Under the pieces are notes generated by a model. It made no database searches, had not been told where the DNA came from, and saw only the letters and a list, made by a program, of their open reading frames with translations. Source: CAMPJM01 sp964440915 (GTDB lineage Bacteria; Bacteroidota; Bacteroidia; Cytophagales; Cyclobacteriaceae). Taken from it: 43,107 nucleotides of DNA. Shown here piece by piece: positions 8,762 through 16,247 of this stretch. The number at the start of each line of letters is the position of its first letter. The stretch's first letter is position 1. The stretch covers positions 1-43,107 of the forward strand of contig CAYTTV010000030.1 in the NCBI GenBank assembly GCA_964440915.1, in the 5' to 3' direction. The position numbers and the translations under genes are program-made.

Positions 8762-8784
8762 GGGTTGAGACTTTATAATTTTTT

Positions 8785-9843
8785 CTAGAGTATTATACCA
8801 AAGCTAAAAGCATTTAACTCAGGGCCATGATTGGTTCTAAATAGGGGGTTAAGATCATATTGAGCAAACACATCCAGTCCTTTGTAACCCATTTGAAGGC
8901 GTAGGCCGTATCGGAGATTATTTAAATAAAATGAGTTCTTGTCCCTATCCTTTTTTACTTTGTCGTTTTCTTCAAACTTGTATTTTGCATAACTATCCAA
9001 ACGATATCCGACATAAGGACCAAAGCCAACCCTGAACCCTTTTTTCTTATAATGGCCAAAATCTCCTAAAAAGTTAGCGGAATCTTTTTTTCTGTTTTTG
9101 CCAAAATCAAGGAGCGGGATGAAAGAAATGTTAATGTATGTGGCCGTTAGCTTACTTTTTATGCCTTTTATATCCGCTTGGCTTTCCTGAAAAACAACAC
9201 TTTCTTCTTCTTTGATAATCCTTATATCGGTATTTTCCATTTTGAAGTTATACCAACTTACACCGCCTCCCCATTCTAAAAAAAGCTTTCCCGCCACATG
9301 GGTCTTCATTTTTGAGGTAAGGCCTACATACCAAGAGCCAAATGGCTTAACAGCATAATCTTCAGAATTAACCGCTCCTAGATTGCCATCTTCAAAGTAA
9401 TTGTTTAGCCCTACTTCAACATTAAACATATGCTGGCTTCTAGACCGTTTTTTTTCTTTTTCCTGAGCATTATTCCCTTCAGTATCATTATCCACCGTTA
9501 TTTCATCTTCTAAATTTTCCTTATGATGCGTTATTTGGACCTGGCTGTTTATCACAATAGTAGTGTCGTTTAAATAACGCTCTCCGCTTTTATCTTCTAT
9601 TTTAAGATAATTTATTTCTCCTTCGCCCTCTTGTATTTCTATATGAAGATCTTGCAGCATGGCATTGATATCATATTGTACGAGTGTCTCCAAATCGCTT
9701 TTGTCATTGAGGTAGATGATGATTTTGCTCTCGTTGCCAAAATTTATAACAACGGTATCTTGTGTTGTAGTTTCTTGTGCTTGAACTATAAGGCAAAGCA
9801 AGACTAGTACAACAGTTGCGGTTGTGATTAAAAAACTTCTCAT
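8785..9843 (-). CDS. Outer-membrane beta-barrel protein, third gene of the ECF operon
   Basis: A 352-residue protein with a signal peptide (MRSFLITTATVVLVLLCLIVQAQ). About 120 polar residues follow, including an acidic and basic linker (QEKEKKRSRSQHMF). The C-terminal 220 residues have alternating aromatic strands typical of a porin-like barrel: FNVEVGLNNYF, WYVGLTSKMKTHV, FRVGFGPYVGYRLDSYAKY, NNLRYGLRLQMGYKGLDVF, ending ELNAFSFGIIL. Three genes (sigma factor, one-TM protein, barrel) lie on one strand with a 43-base gap before this one, so they are probably co-transcribed. In this arrangement the barrel is often the regulon's own output or sensor. No specific function is recognised. Confidence 0.75.
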   Translation of the reverse strand: MRSFLITTATVVLVLLCLIVQAQETTTQDTVVINFGNESKIIIYLNDKSDLETLVQYDINAMLQDLHIEIQEGEGEINYLKIEDKSGERYLNDTTIVINSQVQITHHKENLEDEITVDNDTEGNNAQEKEKKRSRSQHMFNVEVGLNNYFEDGNLGAVNSEDYAVKPFGSWYVGLTSKMKTHVAGKLFLEWGGGVSWYNFKMENTDIRIIKEEESVVFQESQADIKGIKSKLTATYINISFIPLLDFGKNRKKDSANFLGDFGHYKKKGFRVGFGPYVGYRLDSYAKYKFEENDKVKKDRDKNSFYLNNLRYGLRLQMGYKGLDVFAQYDLNPLFRTNHGPELNAFSFGIIL

Positions 9844-9886
9844 GATTGATTGATTTTAGAATGCTGATGTGTGTTCTTTTAATGTT

Positions 9887-10678
9887 CTATTTTTCCGATG
9901 TTTTGCCATCATCTCGATTTGAATCAAAAGCCAAAAGATCGTCCTTTGCTTGCCGCAAATTGCCTAGGTCTATGTCGGTATACTTTATTTCCTTGAACTT
10001 CTCTGTGAGCTTTCTTAAAGGAGATGCGCTTTTAGGCATGTCTGTATGCGCAACGTTTGCCGCTTCTGGCGCCTTTTTCCCGGCTTTAAACTCTATGGTA
10101 ACAAAAGATGCTTTTTTTGTCTCTGCTACCTGTGCCAATGCTTCTTCTTCTACTTTCGGCAAGTCCTCACTCGTAGGATGTACATCGATAGGGTTGACGC
10201 CCTGCTCTTGGTTTGCTTTCACATTTAGGGTTCGTGTTACAGCTTCACTTTCTTTGGAGAGCTTAGTTGCAGGGCTTTTAGCAGCGAGTGCTATTGTGCT
10301 TGTACGCTTACCCGAGCCAATGTGCGCCTCTTTGTTTGTGGAGGAGTCGATTGCCATCCCTTTGTTATCTAAGGATGCAATTCTTTCTTGAACATGATTA
10401 TTTTTATCAACCATGTTTTGATGAACTTGGCCCAGGCTATCCCTCGTTGTGGCAGTGGTGGTTACTTCCTGCTTGTGGGGTGTACGGTTCGTCAAGGAGA
10501 AGATCAAAGTGCCGCTTAGGCAAAAGATAGTGATTATGGCTGCCTTGTGCCACAACAGAAAAGGCGTTTTTCCTTTGTGCAATTGAGCGTCAATTTTGTC
10601 CCAGGCCATAGATGGAGGAGACTTCTCCAGGCTGCTCAGTTTCTCCTGAAAGAGTTTGTCGATTTTATTATCCTTCAT
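9887..10678 (-). CDS. Probable anti-sigma or sigma-associated one-TM protein
   Basis: A 263-residue protein encoded directly behind the ECF sigma gene, overlapping it by 11 bases, which implies coupled translation. The N-terminal 42 residues (FQEKLSSLEKSPPSMAWDKI) match the cytoplasmic segment commonly found in proteins encoded after Bacteroidota ECF sigma genes. One membrane helix follows (AAIITIFCLSGTLIFSL, about residues 46-62). The remaining 200 residues are low-complexity, Ser/Thr/Lys/Glu-rich and probably extended in the periplasm. No zinc-binding anti-sigma motif is present. A role in holding the sigma factor at the membrane is inferred from position and topology, not from a recognised domain. 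Confidence 0.7.
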   Translation of the reverse strand: MKDNKIDKLFQEKLSSLEKSPPSMAWDKIDAQLHKGKTPFLLWHKAAIITIFCLSGTLIFSLTNRTPHKQEVTTTATTRDSLGQVHQNMVDKNNHVQERIASLDNKGMAIDSSTNKEAHIGSGKRTSTIALAAKSPATKLSKESEAVTRTLNVKANQEQGVNPIDVHPTSEDLPKVEEEALAQVAETKKASFVTIEFKAGKKAPEAANVAHTDMPKSASPLRKLTEKFKEIKYTDIDLGNLRQAKDDLLAFDSNRDDGKTSEK

Positions 10679-11255
10679 GGCTTATCGTGTTTTTTTCTGA
10701 TGATACCGCTGAAATGTCCATAATTGCTTTTCTTAACATTGCTCTTGCTCTGCTCAGCTGAGATTTCGACGTATTTACCGATATGTTTAGCATATCGGCT
10801 ATTTCTTGATGAGAATAACCTTCTATCGCATACAAGTTGAAGGTTGTTCTATAACCGTCTGGAAGCTGCCCTATAATTTTCAACAAGTCTTCTGCCGCTA
10901 TTTGGCTTTCGATCACCTCAAAATTCATTACATGATGGGCAGTTTCTATATGGACATTGAGATGTATGTTCTTATTTTTCCTGTTGTATTGTAAAGACTC
11001 GTTTACCATTATTTTTCTTATCCATCCTTCAAAGCTTCCCTCTCCCTTATATTGAGCTATTTTTTCAAATATTTTTGTAAAGCCTTTTACCAACACATCT
11101 TCTGCTGCCGTCTCGTCTTTTATGTATCGTAAACAAATCGCATACATTTTCCCGGCGAATTTTTCATAGAGTGCCCGCTGTGACTTAGGGTCCCTTTTCA
11201 AGCACCCTTTTATAAGCAATTGTTCGGCGGTATAATTTTGCACAAATACTTTCAT
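10668..11255 (-). CDS. ECF-type RNA polymerase sigma factor
   Basis: A 195-residue sigma-70 family protein of the extracytoplasmic-function class. Region 2 is at residues 24-90 (ALYEKFAGKMYAICLRYIKD, AAEDVLVKGFTKIFEKI, GSFEGWIRKIMVNESLQYNR). Region 4 with the helix-turn-helix is at about 130-180 (LPDGYRTTFNLYAIEGYSHQ, EIADMLNISVNTSKSQLSRA). It should direct RNA polymerase to a small envelope regulon, probably including its own operon. It is the first gene of three on the minus strand. Its upstream region holds a direct repeat TGCACAC spaced 21 bases, a possible control site. Normal length, no unusual residues. Confidence 0.92.
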   Translation of the reverse strand: MKVFVQNYTAEQLLIKGCLKRDPKSQRALYEKFAGKMYAICLRYIKDETAAEDVLVKGFTKIFEKIAQYKGEGSFEGWIRKIMVNESLQYNRKNKNIHLNVHIETAHHVMNFEVIESQIAAEDLLKIIGQLPDGYRTTFNLYAIEGYSHQEIADMLNISVNTSKSQLSRARAMLRKAIMDISAVSSEKNTISHEG

Positions 11256-11276
11256 TTCTAGATTCTAAATTGAAGA

Positions 11277-11304
11277 TGCACACTTATTGCTAAAGGTTGC
11301 ACAC
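11277..11304. promoter_or_regulatory. Direct repeat TGCACAC upstream of the ECF sigma gene
   Basis: TGCACAC occurs at 11277-11283 and again at 11298-11304, with starts 21 bases apart (two helical turns), just upstream of the sigma factor start at 11255. This spacing suits a protein binding the same DNA face twice. No clear TAnnTTTG promoter was found on this side. Confidence 0.3.
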
Positions 11305-11467
11305 ATGGATAAGATTTGTTTTCAGGAATCTTAGACAGGTGAAATTTACCCACCGAAACATTGAAGATTCGTTGATCCCTTTAAAGACCCGGTGGCTGCC
11401 TCACACAGGAGGATTAGTTTTTTGCTAACTTTAATTTATATTTTGCCCAACGATAAAAACAATTCAT

Positions 11468-11911
11468 ATGGAAAAGAGAATTAAAATTGACGAGATCGAG
11501 CCAGGGGCTTATAAAGCCATGATCGGACTTGAAAGTTATTTAGGAACAAGTCAGCTCAGTAAAACACACAAGGAGCTAATTAAAATAAGGGCGTCTCAGA
11601 TTAATGGTTGCGCTTTTTGTATAGACATGCATACTAAAGATGCCCTTAAGAGTGGAGAAACAAATCAGCGTATCTTTTTGCTAAATGCATGGAAAGAAAC
11701 TGATCTATTTACAGAGGAAGAGAAAGTGTTATTGGCTATTACAGAGGAAGTGACCTTAATTCATCGTAAAGGTTTGACAAATGAAACTTATAATAGAGCA
11801 AAGCAATTATTTGATGAAAACTATATAGCACAGATCATCATGGCGGTGGTTACCATTAATGCATGGAACAGGATTTCGGTGAGTACTCACAAGGAAGTCC
11901 CTCAAGGTTAG
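11468..11911 (+). CDS. AhpD-like / carboxymuconolactone decarboxylase-family protein
   Basis: A 147-residue single-domain protein of the CMD/AhpD fold. The redox motif is intact: GCAFCIDMH, with Cys48, Cys51 and His55. Relatives act as alkylhydroperoxidases that reduce peroxides through the cysteine pair. The helices around it (ELIKIRASQ, YNRAKQLFDENYIAQIIMAVVTINAWNRI) are typical of this group. It is transcribed alone; the sigma-factor operon diverges upstream and a convergent gene follows beyond a strong hairpin. The start ATG 11468 is the only candidate. Substrate unknown. Confidence 0.88.
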   Translation: MEKRIKIDEIEPGAYKAMIGLESYLGTSQLSKTHKELIKIRASQINGCAFCIDMHTKDALKSGETNQRIFLLNAWKETDLFTEEEKVLLAITEEVTLIHRKGLTNETYNRAKQLFDENYIAQIIMAVVTINAWNRISVSTHKEVPQG

Positions 11912-12023
11912 GAGATTATTGTCTTCATAATTCAATGCCATATGGATATTAAATTATGGATAGGACTTTAGCTTTGAATAATCTCTGGTTTCCAATAGTA
12001 AACATGATGCCCTATATGCTGTG

Positions 12024-12074
12024 AATATTATGTCCACAACTGGTCAGTCATTGACCAGTTATGTGGACAATATT
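12024..12074. terminator. Bidirectional hairpin terminator between convergent genes
   Basis: GTCCACA and ACTGGTCA (12032-12046) pair with TGACCAGT and TGTGGAC (12052-12068) around a 5-base loop, with a 2-base bulge. Outer AATATT halves (12024-12029 and 12069-12074) extend the stem. It lies between two genes that face each other. Confidence 0.7.
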
Positions 12075-12088
12075 GTACAATTGAATTA

Positions 12089-12415
12089 TTACAATTGATC
12101 CTTACTGGTGTCCGCTACTTTCTTTAAAAAATTCTCCAAGTCATCGTCTGCATAAGTGCCATATGCATCCACAATTGTTCCTTTGCTACCATCAGAGCCT
12201 TGGACTGCGTATAGAATAGACATGTCGGAAGGGTTACTTATTCCTTCGAATCGGTACTCTTGCACAATCTTGATGTCATCTTTACCATAGGTTTGTTGGG
12301 AGCTGGCAGACCGCAATTGGTTGTTGTGAAAGATATATTGGTCATTAAAACCTTCCTTTTCCAATTCTCTCAGCTTTTTAGTCAGCGGGTCGATATAGTT
12401 TTGAAATTCGTTCAT
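12089..12415 (-). CDS. Small conserved Bacteroidota protein (YRFEG-type)
   Basis: A 108-residue cytoplasmic protein. The frame opens at 12532, but ATG 12415 (MNEFQNYIDPLTKKLRELEK) gives the compact form. The core EYRFEGISNPSDMSILYAVQ followed by KGTIVDAYGTYADDD is recognisable. From memory, small proteins with this YRFEG...D...LYAI...KG..VDAYG pattern are frequent in Bacteroidota and are sometimes labelled 'phosphoribosylpyrophosphate synthetase'. That label is not supported here: there is no PRPP-binding motif and the protein is one third the size of the enzyme. It is divergent from the cystathionine beta-synthase-like gene. Function unknown. Confidence 0.7.
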   Translation of the reverse strand: MNEFQNYIDPLTKKLRELEKEGFNDQYIFHNNQLRSASSQQTYGKDDIKIVQEYRFEGISNPSDMSILYAVQGSDGSKGTIVDAYGTYADDDLENFLKKVADTSKDQL

Positions 12416-12523
12416 GGCTTTTTGTGATTGATGTTTATATTGGGCAATGGTGAACACGGTAAACGATTTTTCCGTAGAATGTGTTTGAAAAGTTAAGAAT
12501 ATGCTCAATTGGGACAACTCGTT

Positions 12524-12552
12524 TTGTCTCATCGTTTATCTTTCTATTTTTG
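12524..12552 (+). promoter_or_regulatory. Promoter of the CBS-like gene
   Basis: TTTTG ending at 12526, an 18-base spacer, then TATTTTTG at 12545-12552, an exact TAnnTTTG match. The ATG at 12590 is about 37 bases downstream. Confidence 0.5.
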
Positions 12553-12589
12553 TTCACAAATTTCTAATTGAAGATTAAAATCCGATATC

Positions 12590-13960
12590 ATGTATTATAA
12601 TTCTATTATTGAGGCTATAGGCAATACTCCTATGGTGAAATTGAATAGTGTTACCAAGGGAATAAAGGGAACCGTGCTGGCCAAGGTAGAATATTTCAAT
12701 CCTGGTAATTCTATGAAAGACAGGATGGCCTTAAAGATGATTGAAGATGCCGAAAAGGCTGGAAAGCTAAAGCCAGGTGGTACCATCATAGAAGGCACTT
12801 CAGGAAACACCGGTATGGGACTTGCCCTTGTGGCCATTGCCAAAGGTTATAAGTGCATATTTACGCTATCGGATAAGCAGTCTCAGGAGAAAATTGATGT
12901 GTTGAGGGCAATGGGAGCAGAGGTAATCGTGTGCCCTACAAATGTGACGCCAGACGATCCACGTTCTTACTACTCAGTCGCAAAGAAGCTGAACGAGGAC
13001 ATTCCTAATTCAATATATCCCAACCAGTACGATAATTTGTCCAATTCACAAGCACATTATGAGACTACTGGCCCTGAAATCTGGGAACAAACAGAAGGGA
13101 AAGTAACCCATTATGTAGCGGGGGTGGGCACAGGCGGCTCCATGTGCGGAACAGCCAAATTTTTGAAAGAGCAGAACCCTAATTTAATAACGGTGGGCGT
13201 AGATAGCTATGGTTCAGTATTTAAGAAATACAAAGAAACAGGCATATTCGATGAGAATGAGATCTATCCTTATCTGACCGAGGGTATTGGAGAAGATATT
13301 TTGCCCAAGAACGTAGACTTTGACCTTATCGATTTATTCATAAAAGTGACGGATAAGGATGCCGCGGTAATGACCAGAAGACTGGCACGGGAAGAAGGCC
13401 TTTTTGTAGGGTGGTCATGCGGATCTGCTGTCGTTGGAGCATTGGAATATGCCCGTCAACATCTAAAAGAAGAAGATGTTATGGTGATCATCCTTCCAGA
13501 CCACGGTACACGGTACCTAGGAAAAATTTACAATGATACATGGATGAAAAATCACGGTTATCTGGGCGATGCTAATTTTTCTAGTGCAAGAGATATTATC
13601 AACAAGAGAAATGGAGCCAGTAGCTTAGAAACTATTGCCGTTGGGGATACAATTGGTGATGCTATTGCCAAATTTAATGCCTTGGGCGTATCTCAACTCC
13701 CTGTGGTTGACAAAGACCAATTTGTGGGTAGCGTTACCGATTCTAAAATACTCAATATGCTGATTGAGAGCCCGGAATTAAAGCACAGTGCTGTAAAGGA
13801 AGTAATGGAGGCACCATTTCAATTTGTAGGGCTGGACAACACAGTGGATGTGCTCTCTTCACTCATGAACAAGGATAATAAGGCTCTTCTGGTGAGAGAT
13901 GAAAAGAACGAAGTACATATTATTACGCAACAAGATCTTTTAATGGCCATTTCTCGTTAG
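12590..13960 (+). CDS. Cystathionine beta-synthase-like PLP enzyme with CBS domain pair
   Basis: A 456-residue fold-type II PLP enzyme. The PLP lysine is Lys43 in NPGNSMKDR. The substrate loop is GTSGNTG (69-75), and the phosphate-binding glycine loop is GVGTGGS. The PLP domain covers about residues 1-320. The C-terminal 120 residues form two CBS motifs (IGDAIAKFNALGVSQLPVVD and VDVLSSLMNKDNKALLVRD), normally an adenosyl-ligand regulatory module. The domain order and the loop YPNQYDNLSN match cystathionine beta-synthase (serine plus homocysteine to cystathionine). An O-acetylserine or cysteine synthase activity cannot be excluded from sequence alone. Monocistronic, with its own promoter and terminator. 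Confidence 0.9.
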   Translation: MYYNSIIEAIGNTPMVKLNSVTKGIKGTVLAKVEYFNPGNSMKDRMALKMIEDAEKAGKLKPGGTIIEGTSGNTGMGLALVAIAKGYKCIFTLSDKQSQEKIDVLRAMGAEVIVCPTNVTPDDPRSYYSVAKKLNEDIPNSIYPNQYDNLSNSQAHYETTGPEIWEQTEGKVTHYVAGVGTGGSMCGTAKFLKEQNPNLITVGVDSYGSVFKKYKETGIFDENEIYPYLTEGIGEDILPKNVDFDLIDLFIKVTDKDAAVMTRRLAREEGLFVGWSCGSAVVGALEYARQHLKEEDVMVIILPDHGTRYLGKIYNDTWMKNHGYLGDANFSSARDIINKRNGASSLETIAVGDTIGDAIAKFNALGVSQLPVVDKDQFVGSVTDSKILNMLIESPELKHSAVKEVMEAPFQFVGLDNTVDVLSSLMNKDNKALLVRDEKNEVHIITQQDLLMAISR

Positions 13961-14034
13961 AAACGCGATTTTGGTATGGATTTTGTTCAGTAATAAGCTG
14001 TAGTGGTAATGCACTATAACGCAAATAACCTATC

Positions 14035-14070
14035 AATAAGGGTCGTCTCATAGTCGGCCCTTATTTTTTC
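14035..14070 (+). terminator. Rho-independent terminator after the CBS-like gene
   Basis: AATAAGGG (14035-14042) pairs with CCCTTATT (14058-14065) and is followed by further T residues to 14069. It lies 75 bases past the stop codon. Confidence 0.75.
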
Positions 14071-14183
14071 TCCCAGAAGCTAAAATCACCCACTATTTTC
14101 TAGCCGACCGAACGGAATATACTACCTTGTTGCAGAAATGTGGAGGATCGGTTTTATCATGACAAAAAATGCGATATATTGAG

Positions 14184-14219
14184 CTTTCATTGCGATCTAA
14201 GCCTAGATTGCAATGAAGG
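14184..14219. promoter_or_regulatory. Long perfect hairpin upstream of the DUF1080 gene
   Basis: TTCATTGCGATCTA (14186-14199) pairs with TAGATTGCAATGAA (14204-14217), one pair being G-U, around the 4-base loop AGCC; two further outer pairs extend the stem to 16. No T-run follows. It sits about 85 bases before ATG 14303, so it could be an operator, a leader structure or an intergenic repeat. Confidence 0.45.
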
Positions 14220-14302
14220 TTAAAATGAATTAGGCGCAAATGCGGTTAAAATTAAATAGAATCCTTCTCTTTTATAATAAGTTATTTATACTTGTAAATT
14301 TT

Positions 14303-16156
14303 ATGAATTCCTGTAAAGTTATTCCTTTTCCTAAACTGCATCGAGCCATTTTGGTGTTGCTTTTAGGTTTACTATTCACCGCTTCCAACTTGCGAGGCCA
14401 AGTTATTCCGCTCCAAGACCTTTCTTCCTTTGACAATCCAGGGCCTAGTTGGTCTGTTGAAGGAGATGTGCAAGCGGATTTGAAAAAGGACAATGTGCTG
14501 AAAACTACCCCAGGCAGTGGTATTTTGGTGAATCAGCCTACCAAAAAGCGAAAGGGAGTAGACTTGTTTACTTCTTGGGAGCATGGCGATATAGACTTGT
14601 CGTTAGAATATATGATGTCCAAAAGTGGCAATTCCGGCATTTATTTACAAGGTATGTATGAGGTGCAGTTGATGGACAGTTGGGGCGAAAATGTTGCCAC
14701 GTCAGCCTCTAATGGCGGGATATATGAAAGGTGGGACGAACAACGGCCAAAGGGACAAAAAGGCTATCAAGGCTATGCCCCTCGACAGAATGTCGGAAGG
14801 GCGCCTGGATTATGGCAACGCCTTGAAATTTCCTTCAAAGCTCCTCGATTTGATAAAAGTGGTAATAAAATAGAAAATGCCAGGATCATTAAGGCTCAGT
14901 TAAATGGCGTTGTGATTCAGGAAGACGTTGAACTTTTTGGACCAACACGTGGCGCGATGGGCCATAACGAAGTAGCAAAAGGGCCGCTGCGTATCCAAGG
15001 AGATCATGGTGCTGTAGCATTCCGCAATATTAAGGTAACCCATTATGATAGTGAGCGGCCTGTACTAAAAGACATTGTATATCGTATTTACAACGGTAAG
15101 TTCGATACAGAGCCTGCTTATGATAGCCTTCCTCCAGAAGCAGCGGGAAGCTTGATGACATTGACATCAAATATCAAATCACGTCCGTTAAAGTTCTTGG
15201 TTCGTTATGATGGCGTATTGGAAATAAATGAACCAGGAGAATATGACTTTTCTTTATATACAAATGGGGGAACGGGCCTGCTTCAAATAGGAGAAGAAAT
15301 TATAATTAATCAAGAAGGCAGGGGAAATAGGAGAAGCGGGAAGGTTAATTTGAATACAGGAGAATTCCCGATCGTGTTAATATATTCTAAGTTTAATGAT
15401 TGGGCTCCTCCGGCAATAGGACTTTCCGTCTCCGGTCCGGGAATCAGGTATCACCTAATAAGCGACATAGATGAAATGCAACAAGGTTCATCTCAAGACC
15501 CTATCTTGGTAAGTGCAGAAGATACACCAGTGCTGAGAAGCTTTATGGATTTGCCTGGAGGGCATAGGGTTACCCATGCAATTTCGATCGGAAGCAGGCA
15601 TGGTATACATTACACCTATGATTTGGATCATGGCGCACTCGTGCAAGTGTGGAGGGGTGATTTCTTAAATGCGACGCCTATGTGGCACGATAGAGGAGAC
15701 GGCTCTTCACGACCAGAAGGTTCTGTGCAGCATTTTACAGAAAATCCACAATTGTTCTTAGCAAAGCTGGCCACTGAGAATTCCCCTTGGATAAGCGACA
15801 CTACAGGAAGCGGCTTTAGGCCCAAAGGGTATCGTTTAGATCACGATAACAATCCTGTTTTCTTATATAAGCAGCATGGGGTCAACATTGAGGATGCTAT
15901 AAATGTAATAGAGGATGGAAAAGGTGTGGGAAGATCCATCCAGGTAAGTACCCCGTCAGACGGACTTTACATGCGATTGGTAGAGGGCGATAATATATAT
16001 GAGTTGCAAAAAGGCCTGTATGTAATTAATGACAATGAATATTATCTAAGACTGGACGAAACAGCAGGCGCTAAACCTGTAATTCGCAGTGTGGAAGGTA
16101 GAAAAGAGCTAATAGTTCCAGTAAAAGGCACCATCACTTATTCGATCCTTTTCTAG
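14303..16156 (+). CDS. DUF1080 (3-keto-disaccharide hydrolase-type) protein with PA14-like domain
   Basis: A 617-residue exported protein. ATG 14303 gives a signal peptide (hydrophobic AILVLLLGLLFTASNLRGQ); an earlier in-frame ATG at 14240 is possible. Residues about 30-240 are a DUF1080 concanavalin-like domain. The hallmark strands are GDIDLSLEYMMSKSGNSGIY, YEVQLMDSWG and GPLRIQGDHGAVAFRNIKV. Proteins of this family hydrolyse 3-keto-glycosides. A PA14-like carbohydrate-binding domain follows (LKFLVRYDGVLEINEPGEYD, SLYTNGGTGLLQIGEE). The C-terminal 230 residues are not recognised. The next gene on the strand, 91 bases on, is a dehydrogenase-cytochrome, consistent with an oxidise-then-cleave glycoside pathway in the periplasm. 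The substrate is inferred, not shown. Confidence 0.82.
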   Translation: MNSCKVIPFPKLHRAILVLLLGLLFTASNLRGQVIPLQDLSSFDNPGPSWSVEGDVQADLKKDNVLKTTPGSGILVNQPTKKRKGVDLFTSWEHGDIDLSLEYMMSKSGNSGIYLQGMYEVQLMDSWGENVATSASNGGIYERWDEQRPKGQKGYQGYAPRQNVGRAPGLWQRLEISFKAPRFDKSGNKIENARIIKAQLNGVVIQEDVELFGPTRGAMGHNEVAKGPLRIQGDHGAVAFRNIKVTHYDSERPVLKDIVYRIYNGKFDTEPAYDSLPPEAAGSLMTLTSNIKSRPLKFLVRYDGVLEINEPGEYDFSLYTNGGTGLLQIGEEIIINQEGRGNRRSGKVNLNTGEFPIVLIYSKFNDWAPPAIGLSVSGPGIRYHLISDIDEMQQGSSQDPILVSAEDTPVLRSFMDLPGGHRVTHAISIGSRHGIHYTYDLDHGALVQVWRGDFLNATPMWHDRGDGSSRPEGSVQHFTENPQLFLAKLATENSPWISDTTGSGFRPKGYRLDHDNNPVFLYKQHGVNIEDAINVIEDGKGVGRSIQVSTPSDGLYMRLVEGDNIYELQKGLYVINDNEYYLRLDETAGAKPVIRSVEGRKELIVPVKGTITYSILF

Positions 16157-16180
16157 TACAAAAATGATTTTTAATGGCCA

Positions 16181-16215
16181 GGTAAATGATTGGTCAATGA
16201 CAAATAAGCAATAGT
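16181..16215 (-). repeat. Short heptamer array between the sugar genes
   Basis: Units ggtaaat, gattggt, caatgac, aaataag, caatagt in register; the minus strand reads ATTG-type words like the other arrays. Short and degenerate. Confidence 0.35.
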
Positions 16216-16217
16216 TT

Positions 16218-16233
16218 CATCAAGATCTTGATG
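16218..16233. promoter_or_regulatory. 16-bp perfect palindrome before the cytochrome gene
   Basis: CATCAAGATCTTGATG is a perfect palindrome ending 14 bases before ATG 16248. It has the size and symmetry of a dimeric regulator site, or it could fold in the mRNA and cover the start region. Confidence 0.4.
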
Positions 16234-16247
16234 TTAAAAGTAAAAAG

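Larger units (their letters stand above)
8383..8784. other. Gene-free spacer with a REP-like structured element
   Basis: An 89-residue frame on the minus strand (8358-8627) has no recognisable similarity and is rejected as a gene. The spacer holds nested inverted repeats at 8566-8648, a second heptamer-like run at 8676-8710 (actataa, gaaattg, gcaatag, acagcag, agaaaac) and a hairpin at 8730-8761. Confidence 0.55.

Noticed and set aside
11437..11445. Promoter for the AhpD-like gene (TATATTTTG)
   Set aside because: The -7 element has one extra base and no TTG lies at an acceptable distance.
12089..12532. Phosphoribosylpyrophosphate synthetase
   Set aside because: A database label I recall for similar small proteins; size and motifs do not fit the enzyme.
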